In this document: piece after piece, positions 33,200-41,786 of the stretch
Layout: each line of letters begins with the position of its first letter
Numbering within the stretch: position 1 is the stretch's first letter
Notes under the pieces: model-generated
Databases searched by the model: none
Told to the model about the DNA's origin: nothing
The model's input: only the letters and a program-made list of their open reading frames with translations
From: Lachnospiraceae bacterium
GTDB lineage: Bacteria; Bacillota; Clostridia; Lachnospirales; Lachnospiraceae
Direction of reading: 5' to 3'
Length of the DNA stretch: 46,118 nt
Assembly: GCA_022796475.1 (NCBI GenBank)
Contig: JAAWIS010000024.1
Location: forward strand, 1 to 46,118
Translations under genes and position numbers: made by a program

Positions 33200-34255
33200 T
33201 TATTTGCTCATCTTCTCAATGGCTTCAAATAAACCGTTTATATAAGTAGCGCCTAATGCACGGTCATACAAGCCATATCCGGCGCGTCCTGTTTCTCCCC
33301 AGATCATGCGTCCGTGATCCGGTCTTACATAGCCGTCAAATCCGTTATCATACAGCGCCTTTGCAATGGCAAACATATCAAGAGAACCACAGGAAGACAG
33401 ATGTGCTCTCTCTTCAAATCCCTGGTTATCCGGAAGAACCGCAACATTTCTCATATGCACAAAATGAATCCGTCCCATGGCTGCATACTTTCCAGCCATC
33501 CTTACCACATCGTTCTTGCAGGCACAGCCTAAGGAACCGGTACATAATGTAATTCCATTGTGCTTATCATCTACCAATTTTAAGAACCTGTCCAAGTTTG
33601 CTTCGTCTGTAATAATTCTTGGCAGTCCGAAAATACTCCAGCAGGGGTCGTCTTCATGAATCGCCATATTCACGTCGCACTCAGCGGCAACCGGGATAAT
33701 TTTCTCCAGGAAATATTTTAAATTTTCCCAAAGGGTATCTTCTGTCATGGCATGATACTCTTCTACAACTGCTTTCAAACCTTCTCTGGTATAGCTGGAA
33801 TCCCACCCTGGAAGCGTCAGATCGCTGTCACTCTCCAGCGGGTTTACCTGGTCAACCTGCTCCTGGTAATACACAAGGGAGGTAGAGCCGTCTGACAGCT
33901 CATGATCTAATTGGGTTCTGGTCCAGTCAAACACCGGCATAAAGTTATAGCAGATACATTTGATCCCGGCCTTCGCCACCCGGCGGATATTTTCACAGTA
34001 ATTTTCAATATAGCGATCCCTGGTTGGCTTACCAAGTTTAATATCCTCGTGAACTGGTATACTCTCAATTACCTCAAAATGAAGCCCTGCATCTTCTACC
34101 TGCTTTTTTAATGCTGCAATGCTTTCATTGCTCCAAACATCCCCTACCGGAACATCATACACTGCTGTTACAATCGAATGCATCCCCGGAATCTGCCGGA
34201 TATTCTCCAATGTAACCTGGTCGTCCTCACCATACCACCGAAACGATAACTTCAT
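33200..34255 (-). CDS. uxuA: Mannonate dehydratase
   Basis: 351 residues, ATG at 34255 after GGAGG. UxuA family from the first residues ([30 protein letters not shown]) through [17 protein letters not shown] and [11 protein letters not shown] at the C-terminus, with conserved His, Cys and Asp metal ligands. It converts D-mannonate to 2-keto-3-deoxygluconate in glucuronate breakdown. It stands alone here; UxuB, UxaC and KDG kinase are not in the window. Confidence 0.96.
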   Translation of the reverse strand: MKLSFRWYGEDDQVTLENIRQIPGMHSIVTAVYDVPVGDVWSNESIAALKKQVEDAGLHFEVIESIPVHEDIKLGKPTRDRYIENYCENIRRVAKAGIKCICYNFMPVFDWTRTQLDHELSDGSTSLVYYQEQVDQVNPLESDSDLTLPGWDSSYTREGLKAVVEEYHAMTEDTLWENLKYFLEKIIPVAAECDVNMAIHEDDPCWSIFGLPRIITDEANLDRFLKLVDDKHNGITLCTGSLGCACKNDVVRMAGKYAAMGRIHFVHMRNVAVLPDNQGFEERAHLSSCGSLDMFAIAKALYDNGFDGYVRPDHGRMIWGETGRAGYGLYDRALGATYINGLFEAIEKMSK

Positions 34256-34433
34256 GTTAAAGCCCTCCTGTCAATTTGTATTTGCTTTTCTGCTCTTTTG
34301 GCCGCAGCCTTATAGTCTTATTATACAAAAAAATTACATCGATTGCATAGTGCTAAAATTGTAGCATACATTGCAAATCTTGCGGAATCCTTGGAACGAT
34401 CTGTGTTGACAGTCATTTTCCATGATATCAGGG

Positions 34434-34625
34434 TCAAAAGGCCTAAAATCCGATGCAAGCTTGCTTGCAAGAGGATTTTTGAACTTGGGACCCGCCAAAA
34501 ACATGAAAAAGCAGCCCGATCAGGGCGGATTTTGAATGTTTTTGAGGATTGCGGGAGTACAAAGTACGGAGCAATCCGGTATCAGAGGGGGCAAAACACC
34601 TTTTGCCCCCAACATTATTCCATTG
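34434..34625 (+). repeat. Structured dispersed repeat of unknown class
   Basis: It starts with the 46-base segment also found at 24247. A nested stem follows (CCAAAAACAT with ATGTTTTTG enclosing GCCCGATCAGGGC). Next come GGATTGC...GCAATCC enclosing GTACAAAGTAC, and GGGGGCAAAA...TTTTGCCCCC. The succession of paired elements looks like a folded RNA or a decayed mobile element. I cannot name a family. Confidence 0.5.
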
Positions 34626-34675
34626 GTCAGTATATCCGGAAACCGAAACTCCATACGAAAGCAAGGCCAAAATTA

Positions 34676-34819
34676 GTTACAGTTCACACCATGGCGAATC
34701 ACCACGCTGATTCGTCATGAGCCAGTACAGTTATGGTGGCAAAGCATATGCCCCATTGCCGCCAGGCGATTTTAAATGGGCATATGCGGTTACGTTCACA
34801 GGGACCTGTGAACCATAAC
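34676..34819 (+). mobile_element. MITE-like element, copy 1 (144 bp)
   Basis: Terminal inverted repeats GTTAcaGTTCACA ... TGTGAACcaTAAC (11 of 13 positions). It is flanked by a perfect 8-bp duplication CAAAATTA (34668-34675 and 34820-34827). Inside are two strong stems: a TGrCGAATCA/TGATTCGTCA hairpin and GCATATGCCC/GGGCATATGC. About 10 differences from copy 2 at 41567. Non-coding, so it must be moved by an enzyme encoded elsewhere. Confidence 0.8.
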
Positions 34820-35325
34820 CAAAATTAATTTGTCAGGTATCACCAATTTCCTTATATTTTTATTAGCATGTTTGCCCATTGCTTCCGACAGCCTTTTTTG
34901 TTATGCTGATTAGTGTGAAAGCTTGGCGCCCCGTCGCCAAGCTGTGCGAAAACGGGGCCGCGAAGCGGCATCTTCCATGCCCGTTTTCTGCACATCCCCC
35001 CGGAGGGTTCACAGGAACCCCTTTCATTTATGGTGGCGCCCTAGAGCGTGGGGGGTACTGTAACAAAGCCTGCCTGTATTTCGTTCAGGCTGGCGCTCAA
35101 TTCAATTGCTCTTTGACAAAGTCATATCTATATCGCTGTTTAAAACGTAGCTGGATCCATAAGCATACGTCTGGTTTTCTTTTCCAGAATGATTCCTCAG
35201 AAGACAAGGGACTGCACGCCCCGGTTCAGAGAATATCCCTGCTTATGACCGACCGAAACCCCCGGCAGTACACCAGAAATATAGTTGATTGCGTAAAAGG
35301 CAGTATACTAGCAAGGAGGTTTACA

Positions 35326-36687
35326 ATGAAAGGATCCCTACTAATTAAAAATGTTCGGCACCTTGTAACATGCGGTGCCGGCGAACCTGTACTCAATCAT
35401 GTAAATGTATTGATTCAAGATGGCATCATAGCCAAAATCAGTACAGAGGAGATGGCAGCAGATGATGTGATTTTCGCATCCAATATGGTGATGTATCCCG
35501 GGCTCATTAATACACACCATCATTTATATCAGACATTCAGCCGAAATCTACCCCAAGTGCAAAACATGGAACTGTTTCCATGGCTGAAAACTTTATATGA
35601 AATTTGGAAAAATGTAGATGAAGACGTGGCTTATTACAGCTCTCTCACCGGAATGGGTGAACTGCTGAAAACAGGCTGCACCACCTGTCTGGATCATCAC
35701 TATGTATTTCCCCGCAAAAAAGGACACGGCATTATGGATGCCCAGTTTTCGGCTGCCGATGCCTTAGGAATCCGCTTTCATGGAACCAGGGGAAGCATGG
35801 ATCTCAGTGTAAAAGACGGCGGCCTGCCGCCAGACAGCGTAGTACAGACAGTGGATGAAATCCTTGCCAGCTCCGAAGAAATGGTGAAGAAATTTCATGA
35901 CAGCCGCCCTTATTCCATGCACCAGGTAGCACTGGCCCCCTGCTCTCCCTTTAGTGTCACAGGAACCTTGCTGGAAGAATCAGCGAAACTGGCACGAAAG
36001 CTAAAGGTCCGGCTTCACACCCATTTAGCAGAAACAAAGGACGAGGAGGCCTTTACACTATCTAACTTCCATATGCGCCCGCTGGAATATATGGAAAGCT
36101 TAGGCTGGGTTGGCCCGGATGTATGGTATGCCCACGGCATTCACTTTACAGATGAAGAACTTCACCTTCTTGCCAAAACCAAAACAGGTGTGGCCCACTG
36201 CCCTATTTCTAATATGAAGCTTTCCTCCGGAGTGGCAAAAATCCCCAGAATGCTGGAACTTGGCGTTCCGGTCGGCCTGGCCGTAGACGGCTCTGCCAGC
36301 AATGACGGTTCCAGCCTTCTGGAAGAAATGCGGGCAGCCTACCTGCTTCACCGCCTAAACTGGAGTCAAAGTGCTCCCAGCGGTTATGATATTTTAAAAC
36401 TGGCTACCAAGGGAAGCGCCGATATTTTAGGGCGGCCGGAACTTGGAGTTCTGGAAGAAGGAAAAGCAGCCGATTTCTTTCTGGTCCGTTTAAACCGGCT
36501 GGAGCTAATAGGCGCCCAGTATGATCCCGCATCGATGCTGTGTACCGTAGGGGTGAAAGGTCCCGTTGACTACACCATCGTAAATGGAAAAATTGTGGTA
36601 AAAGAAGGGCAGCTAACTCAAATGGATGAAAACAGCATTGTGGAGAAAGCAAATCAAACAGTAAAACGCTATCTGGAATGTGTTTAA
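35326..36687 (+). CDS. Amidohydrolase, 8-oxoguanine deaminase-like
   Basis: 453 residues from the ATG at 35326, which has AAGGAGG; the open frame runs upstream to 34879 through non-coding repeats and is rejected there. Metal-dependent amidohydrolase of the ATZ/TRZ/SsnA-like cytosine-guanine deaminase group. The HxH motif is NTHHHLYQTF near residue 67, followed by TCLDHHYVFP, a HTHLAE motif near 230, WYAHGIHF near 267 and AVDGSASND near 320. Closest in pattern to 8-oxoguanine deaminases, but related s-triazine or guanine deaminases cannot be excluded. It overlaps the convergent MATE gene by 4 bases at the stop codons. Confidence 0.85.
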   Translation: MKGSLLIKNVRHLVTCGAGEPVLNHVNVLIQDGIIAKISTEEMAADDVIFASNMVMYPGLINTHHHLYQTFSRNLPQVQNMELFPWLKTLYEIWKNVDEDVAYYSSLTGMGELLKTGCTTCLDHHYVFPRKKGHGIMDAQFSAADALGIRFHGTRGSMDLSVKDGGLPPDSVVQTVDEILASSEEMVKKFHDSRPYSMHQVALAPCSPFSVTGTLLEESAKLARKLKVRLHTHLAETKDEEAFTLSNFHMRPLEYMESLGWVGPDVWYAHGIHFTDEELHLLAKTKTGVAHCPISNMKLSSGVAKIPRMLELGVPVGLAVDGSASNDGSSLLEEMRAAYLLHRLNWSQSAPSGYDILKLATKGSADILGRPELGVLEEGKAADFFLVRLNRLELIGAQYDPASMLCTVGVKGPVDYTIVNGKIVVKEGQLTQMDENSIVEKANQTVKRYLECV

Positions 36688-38066
36688 CCATTCTTTTCTT
36701 CATCCCGGGCGCTTGGCACTATATCCGTTTTCGGGAACCGCTTCCTTATCATCAGGAAACAGCATAAATGTGCCATTGCTGTTACAAACCAGGTAACCGG
36801 ATAGGCAAGGTAAAGGGTTTCCAGAGAACGATGCCACTGGAAAATGGTTAAAATCCATAGTACCCGCAGTCCACAGGCTCCGGTAAGAGATACCAGCATG
36901 GGCATAACTGCATAGCCAAGCCCCCGAAGGCTTCCCACCATAACGTCCATCCATCCGCAGATAAAATAGGGGCCGCATATCATTATTAAACGCTTTAATC
37001 CGCACTGAATTACCTCTGGATCAGAAGAATAAATCCCCAGAAGCTGGCTTCCCATCAGTACAAAGCTGCCTCCCATTATCAGCCCGATTGCTGTTACCAC
37101 TCCTAAACACAGTACCAGGATCCGGTTAATCCGGCTGAATTTTCCTCCGCCTATGTTTTGGCTGGTAAAACTTAAATTGGTCTGATAAACTGCATTCATA
37201 GCATTATATACAAAACCTTCCAGGTTTCCGGCAGCAGTGCTTCCTGCCATGGCCACAGATCCAAAAGAGTTTAAAGAAGACTGAACCAGTACATTCGATA
37301 TGGAAAATACTGCTCCCTGGAATCCGGCAGGCAGGCCGATCCGGGCAATCCTTTTCAGCATTCTCTGGTTAATTCCCAGTGCAGATAACTCCAGCCGATA
37401 GGAACCAGTGCTTTTCATCAGGCAGCGGCATACCAAAGCTGCAGAAATGCACTGGGACAAGGCTGTAGCCAAAGCTACTCCGGCCACTCCCATATGGAAA
37501 ACAATTACAAATACCAGATTAAGCAGGACATTAACCACTCCGGCAGTTATCAAAAAATACAGCGGCCGCTTTGTATCCCCTATTGCCCGGAGAATCGCTG
37601 CTCCGAAATTATACAGCATTATCACCGGCATCCCTACAAAGTAAATCCGCATATAAAGAGCAGACTTATCTAAAACATCTCCCGGCGTTCCCATCAGTAT
37701 CAGCAGGGGCTTAGAGGCAAAGGCACCGATTCCTACCAGAGCCGCCCCGCAAATCAGGCTGATGGTTACTGCCGTATGTACAGTATCCTTTACATCCTGA
37801 TCCTTTCCTGCCCCAAAATACTGGGCAACCAGCACATTGGCGCCTACTGATAAGCCGATAAAAACATTAATCAGCAGGTTAATCAGCGCTGTTGTGGAGC
37901 CTACCGCTGCCAGCGATTCATGGCCTGCAAACCGCCCCACCACAATCACATCTGCCGCATTAAACAAAAGCTGCAGGATTCCGGAAAGCATCAGCGGGAT
38001 AGCATAAGAAAGAATCTTTCCCAAAAGAGGGCCGTTGCACATGTCCATCTCATACGAGCGTTTCAT
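36684..38066 (-). CDS. MATE-family efflux transporter (second)
   Basis: 460 residues, 12 membrane helices. N-terminus KILSYAIPLMLSGILQLLFN then ADVIVVGRFAG, with the paralogous second half at about 235-440. Same family as the pump at 30486 but clearly diverged. Convergent with the amidohydrolase; no regulator beside it. Likely Na+/H+-driven export of drugs or metabolites. Confidence 0.93.
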   Translation of the reverse strand: MKRSYEMDMCNGPLLGKILSYAIPLMLSGILQLLFNAADVIVVGRFAGHESLAAVGSTTALINLLINVFIGLSVGANVLVAQYFGAGKDQDVKDTVHTAVTISLICGAALVGIGAFASKPLLILMGTPGDVLDKSALYMRIYFVGMPVIMLYNFGAAILRAIGDTKRPLYFLITAGVVNVLLNLVFVIVFHMGVAGVALATALSQCISAALVCRCLMKSTGSYRLELSALGINQRMLKRIARIGLPAGFQGAVFSISNVLVQSSLNSFGSVAMAGSTAAGNLEGFVYNAMNAVYQTNLSFTSQNIGGGKFSRINRILVLCLGVVTAIGLIMGGSFVLMGSQLLGIYSSDPEVIQCGLKRLIMICGPYFICGWMDVMVGSLRGLGYAVMPMLVSLTGACGLRVLWILTIFQWHRSLETLYLAYPVTWFVTAMAHLCCFLMIRKRFPKTDIVPSARDEEKNG

Positions 38067-38366
38067 AATTGTTTTTAGTCCTTTCTATTTTCTCTTTTTC
38101 AGTTTCAATTGCACATGCTCTGCCATTTGGCAGATAACCGCATCAGAAAACATTTCTGTAAAAATTTGTAACAAAACAGGCAGTTTGATTCCGAAAATCT
38201 CACTGCACTGTTAAAGGAGTTTAGCACAGTCCTGCCGATTTTTCAATGATGAAAATACACTTAACAGAAAATGTTGTCCGTGATATAATCAAAAAAGAAT
38301 AGAATCCCCTCAGAAGATTGGGGATATCTGTCAATCAAGCAAACTGTAATATCAGGAGGTATTATT
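38067..38366. other. Intergenic region with strong rightward promoter
   Basis: 300 bases between divergent genes. The only clear signals are the promoter at 38261-38289 and an ATCCCC/GGGGAT hairpin near 38306-38328 in the leader of the orphan gene. Confidence 0.55.
38261..38289 (+). promoter_or_regulatory. Strong extended -10 promoter of orphan gene
   Basis: TTAACA, 17-base spacer, TGATATAAT. Close to consensus, with an extended -10. Confidence 0.75.
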
Positions 38367-38831
38367 ATGGCACTCACAAGACCAAATGTTCTTTCACTTC
38401 CCACCATGAATGAGGCCTGGGCAGAAACTGCAAAAAATTATGAAAAAGAAAACTTAACAGAAATCGACTACTGGTGCTCTCCCTCCATCACTTCTACCGA
38501 TCCGGCACGTCATGCAGAGCTGTTGGGCCGAACGGTACAAGTAGCGTTGGAAGAGTATTCCAATATCGTCCTGTACGGCACCATTAAAGGGATTGAGATT
38601 CTGACAGTAGAAGAAACCTTTGAAAAATTCGGCCCTGGAGGGCTTAATATTTTAGGGCTTCCCAAATGTACCAGCGTAACCGATTTTCTCCGGGAAATTC
38701 ATGAAACCCTGACTTCCTCCAGCCCTGAGAAAATTAATGTATTTTCTCCCATGGCTAATATTGTGATCAATATTAAACCGATTCCTGCCTGCTTAAAAAG
38801 CAAAAAAGGCAGCCGTACTATCCTGAAATAA
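38367..38831 (+). CDS. Orphan 154-residue soluble protein
   Basis: ATG at 38367 preceded by AGGAGG. No family recognised. No signal peptide or membrane segment. It has a polar helical N-terminal third (MNEAWAETAKNYEKENLTEI), a mixed α/β middle (NIVLYGTIKGIEILTVEETF), a Gly-rich turn GPGGLNILGLP, and a basic C-terminus (KSKKGSRTILK). The near-consensus promoter and good ribosome site argue that it is a real, well-expressed gene. Divergent from the second MATE gene. Function unknown. Confidence 0.7.
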   Translation: MALTRPNVLSLPTMNEAWAETAKNYEKENLTEIDYWCSPSITSTDPARHAELLGRTVQVALEEYSNIVLYGTIKGIEILTVEETFEKFGPGGLNILGLPKCTSVTDFLREIHETLTSSSPEKINVFSPMANIVINIKPIPACLKSKKGSRTILK

Positions 38832-39076
38832 CCGTTTTTCCTTTACCGCCTATATCCGTAGGGAACTTGTCTGTATTGAAATAAGCCCTACCAAATATAG
38901 CCACGGCTAAGGATATTGCTGGAAGTGCTTCCCAATCCTTAGTTTGGAAAAATCGTCAGAAAATCGTAGGATAATAGACTGAAATAATTCAAACACTTTT
39001 TGTAAGTTTTAGGTAAAATAGGAATAGGTACTTTATTAACGGCTTATAGAAGACGGAATAAGAAAGGATGGATCGT

Positions 39077-40111
39077 ATGAAAATATGGAGAAAAGCTGCC
39101 GCCGTTCTGCTGTCAGCACTGCTGACCGGACTTATGGCTGTTCCCGCCCTGGCTGCTGAGGAACGAACAAAAATTGAACGTGTCACCCTCACCTTCACTG
39201 CTTATGATGACAGCGAAGAGTACGGGGAAGTAGAAGTAACTTCCAAAGAGGGCACTTTTTCTGTTGATGATGTGGAATTTCTCTCAAATACTGCCTCATC
39301 GAAATATCCAAGAGTAAAAGTAACGTTAGCTGCGGAAGACGGGTATTATTTCGCCTCTTCCAACAGAAGTATATTTTCATTAAGCGGAGAAGGGGCAACC
39401 TTTTCCAGCGCAACTCTGCGTGACAGCAAATCTACCCTTGTGGTAACGGTACAGCTAAAGGACTATGCCGGCGCCCAGGCAGATGTGGCAGACGACGTAG
39501 AGTGGGATTATGAGGGAAGCGGCACTTGGGGTGAAGTATTAAACGCCGGTTATTACGAAGTGCGGCTCCGCCGGAGCGGTACTGTAATTGGTGAAATTAT
39601 GAAAGTAGATGATACACAATTTAATTTCTGCAACATGATTACCCAAACTGGAAACTATTCGTTCCAGGTTCGCACCGTTAACCGCTATGTAACCTCAAAC
39701 AAAAGCAAATGGGTAAGTTCCGAACGCTGGAGTGTGGATAGCGAAACCTTACAGCATATTCGAAATAATGCGGCAAACGGCGTCACCAATAACCTTTACA
39801 ACACTGGTGCCAATGTTTCCGGAACCACTTCTCCTGCCAACCCCGGCGGAACTTATGCCGGATGGCAGCAAAGTCCCAGCGGATACTGGTATCGCAACAA
39901 TGACGGTTCCTGGCCTGCTGCCTGCTGGCAGCTAATTGACGGCCAGTGGTATTATTTCAACGCCAGCGGTTATCGGATTACTAACAATTGGCTCCACCAC
40001 ACTGACGGCAACTGGTACTACTTAGGGCCAAATGGCGCCATGCTGACCAATACCCGCACGCCAGATAATTACTATGTAGATGGCAACGGAATCTATATCC
40101 CTGGCGTATAG
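39077..40111 (+). CDS. Secreted protein with C-terminal cell-wall (choline-binding-type) repeats
   Basis: 344 residues from the ATG at 39077, which fits the AAAGG site better than the ATG at 39068. Signal peptide MKIWRKAAAVLLSALLTGLM with cleavage after ALA. Two β-rich N-terminal domains of unknown type (about 25-230), then a linker and three Trp/Tyr-Gly repeats of the choline-binding/CW type (GWQQSPSGYWYRNNDGSWPA, WQLIDGQWYYFNASGYR, NWLHHTDGNWYYLGPNGAML). The repeats should bind wall teichoic acid or glycan. The N-terminal role is unknown. Single gene with a terminator after it. Confidence 0.88.
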   Translation: MKIWRKAAAVLLSALLTGLMAVPALAAEERTKIERVTLTFTAYDDSEEYGEVEVTSKEGTFSVDDVEFLSNTASSKYPRVKVTLAAEDGYYFASSNRSIFSLSGEGATFSSATLRDSKSTLVVTVQLKDYAGAQADVADDVEWDYEGSGTWGEVLNAGYYEVRLRRSGTVIGEIMKVDDTQFNFCNMITQTGNYSFQVRTVNRYVTSNKSKWVSSERWSVDSETLQHIRNNAANGVTNNLYNTGANVSGTTSPANPGGTYAGWQQSPSGYWYRNNDGSWPAACWQLIDGQWYYFNASGYRITNNWLHHTDGNWYYLGPNGAMLTNTRTPDNYYVDGNGIYIPGV

Positions 40112-40142
40112 AAAACGGCGCTGTGTTTTATAAGATTAAAAA

Positions 40143-40173
40143 TGGCTCGGAATCTATATCCGAGCCGTTTTTC
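40143..40173 (+). terminator. Rho-independent terminator
   Basis: GGCTCGGA pairs with TCCGAGCC across a 7-base loop, followed by GTTTTTC. It ends the cell-wall repeat protein transcript. Confidence 0.85.
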
Positions 40174-40241
40174 TACTATTTTTCTATTTTTCCATTCCTT
40201 TAATTTGTCTTTCTATATCCATCAAATAACCTTTTTGCTGC

Positions 40242-40784
40242 CTAAATTGCTTTTCCTGATTTGCCGATTTTCTGATATGCCAATCTCTCCTCACCATTTT
40301 CCAGATAGATAATCCCGCATTTTTGGAATCCATTTTTCTCCAAAACATGCTGCATTACTTTATTATCCCGGTGTGTATCGATTTTTAAATTAGACCACTG
40401 TTCTCCCGCCCAGTCAAAGCAGGCCCTGGCAAATCCCTGGCCCTTTCCCGAACTGGCTATCCGGTGGATTACACCGTAAGGCTCATTGTTCAGCCACTGG
40501 CCCTCATAAATCTTACAGTAGGAGGCATCTTCTTCAACTGCAAAATAAAAGGTTCCCAGCAAATCCCCTGGCCTTATGTCTTCTCCTTCTTTCCCGTCCA
40601 TGGGCCCTTCTGCCAGACAAAGATATGCTTTCCCCTCTGAAATCCCACGTTTTACGACTGCTTCCTCCGGGTAAGAATCCTTCCATTGATTTGGATTTCC
40701 TGTATCCTTCATAAACTGCCTGGCTACCTTATAAACATCCATTAATGCCAAAAGATCCTTTGGTTCCGCTTTTTTTATCTTCAT
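40242..40784 (-). CDS. GNAT-family N-acetyltransferase
   Basis: 180 residues. GNAT pattern: MKIKKAEPKDLLALMDVYKV, a strand GDLLGTFYFAVEED, acetyl-CoA loop HRIASSGKGQGFARACFDWA, and KIDTHRDNKVMQHVLEKNGF (typical N-x-x-M-x-x-x-x-x-K-x-G-F). Closest to uncharacterised acetyltransferases of Firmicutes. It lies 58 bases downstream of the kinase-like gene, probably in the same transcript. Substrate unknown. Confidence 0.87.
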   Translation of the reverse strand: MKIKKAEPKDLLALMDVYKVARQFMKDTGNPNQWKDSYPEEAVVKRGISEGKAYLCLAEGPMDGKEGEDIRPGDLLGTFYFAVEEDASYCKIYEGQWLNNEPYGVIHRIASSGKGQGFARACFDWAGEQWSNLKIDTHRDNKVMQHVLEKNGFQKCGIIYLENGEERLAYQKIGKSGKAI

Positions 40785-40842
40785 CCTTCCTCCTCATCCG
40801 CAAAATTAATCATCAGCGAATGTCTATAACATGTTTTCAATT

Positions 40843-41436
40843 TCATAAATGTGCCATATAAGCAATTGCTCCATCAATGCAGGCTTCCATACCTGCCTTA
40901 TGGCTGTCAAAGCAGAGATGGTAGTTTTGAGGTTTTCCCCATTCATTCCCTGTATAATACTGGTAATAATCCTTCCGCTTCTGATCGATTTCCCGGACCC
41001 GTTTTTCCATCTGCTTTCCATCCTCCTCAGACAGTCCTTCCAACTGCAGAAGTCTTTGAACCCGCTTTTTAAAATTAGCATAAAAAAATAGATTCAGACA
41101 CTGCTCATCCTTCAGAACCATATCGGCGCAGCGGCCTACGATCACACAAGGGCCATGCTGGGCTAAACGGCGGATTACCCTGGACTGGGCAATAAATATC
41201 TGATCAGACATAGGAACTTCGTAAGTATGGGAAAAGGGCGTATACTCTACTTCCTCTTTTTCCATAAACGCATTATCATACATTTCAAAAATATGCTCTT
41301 CTATCTCAATGTCCTCGGCTGCCATTTTAATTAATTCCTTATCATAAAAAGGAATTCCAAGTCTTTCTGCCAGTTGATGGCCAATTTGACGCCCTCCGCT
41401 TCCAAATTCCCTGCTAATTGTAATTACCTTTGTCAT
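40843..41436 (-). CDS. Cytidylate kinase-like family protein
   Basis: 197 residues. N-terminus VITISREFGSGGRQIGHQLA with LGIPFYDKELI fits the cytidylate-kinase-like family, whose P-loop reads FGSGG. A VIVGRCADMVL segment follows near 100, with a helical lid. Shorter than Cmk and often separate from nucleotide metabolism; the substrate is not established. ATG at 41436 preceded by GGGGAGG-like sequence. Confidence 0.88.
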   Translation of the reverse strand: MTKVITISREFGSGGRQIGHQLAERLGIPFYDKELIKMAAEDIEIEEHIFEMYDNAFMEKEEVEYTPFSHTYEVPMSDQIFIAQSRVIRRLAQHGPCVIVGRCADMVLKDEQCLNLFFYANFKKRVQRLLQLEGLSEEDGKQMEKRVREIDQKRKDYYQYYTGNEWGKPQNYHLCFDSHKAGMEACIDGAIAYMAHL

Positions 41437-41566
41437 AAATGCACCTCCCCAATATAACTCCTCCGCCGTAAAGCGTGACTAATAAACTGTCTATTCAAAT
41501 TATATCATATTTTGACAGTAATCGAAACCCGATTTTTTTCTTTCGGCAAGATAACGGAATTATTGG

Positions 41567-41711
41567 GTTAATGTTCACACCATGACGAATCACCACGTTG
41601 ATTCGTCATGAGCCAGTACAGTTATGGTGGCAAAGCATATGCCCCATCGCCGCCAGGCGATTTTAAATGGGCATATGCGGTTACATTCACAGGGTAACTG
41701 TGAACAGTAAC
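41567..41711 (+). mobile_element. MITE-like element, copy 2 (145 bp)
   Basis: Same orientation as copy 1 and about 93% identical. Terminal inverted repeats GTTAatGTTCACA ... TGTGAACagTAAC. Flanks AATTATTG (41558-41565) and AATCATTG (41712-41719) match at 7 of 8, consistent with an aged target-site duplication. It ends 10 bases before the -35 of the next gene. Confidence 0.8.
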
Positions 41712-41720
41712 AATCATTGC

Positions 41721-41748
41721 TTGCTCTTTCCTGAAAATACTGTAAAAT
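41721..41748 (+). promoter_or_regulatory. Promoter of Fe-S aldo/keto reductase gene
   Basis: TTGCTC, 16-base spacer, TGTAAAAT. It starts immediately after the MITE copy. Confidence 0.55.
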
Positions 41749-41786
41749 ATAAGATAAGACTAAATTTATTATAGGAGGATTGCCAT

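Larger units (their letters stand above)
34256..35325. other. 1-kb intergenic region rich in mobile repeats
   Basis: It holds a structured repeat (34434-34625), a MITE-like element (34676-34819), and a leader region (34900-35325) with hairpins. The leader hairpins include AGCTTGGCG / CGCCAAGCT and a GAAAACGGG / CCCGTTTTC stem near 34953-35000, plus a short piece resembling the REP-like element (CATCCCCCCGGAGGGTT). Open frames across it lack ribosome sites. Confidence 0.65.
41437..41786. other. Divergent intergenic region carrying a MITE copy
   Basis: 350 bases, nearly half of which is the MITE-like element at 41567-41711. The remaining right part holds the promoter of the aldo/keto reductase gene. 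Confidence 0.7.

Noticed and set aside
34676-34819. tRNA or riboswitch suggested by the strong stems
   Set aside because: No cloverleaf or CCA end; a second copy with terminal inverted repeats and target duplications fits a mobile element better.
34879-35325. 149-residue N-terminal extension of the amidohydrolase
   Set aside because: The region is repeat-derived and Arg/Ser-rich in translation; the ATG at 35326 has a perfect AAGGAGG and matches the family start.
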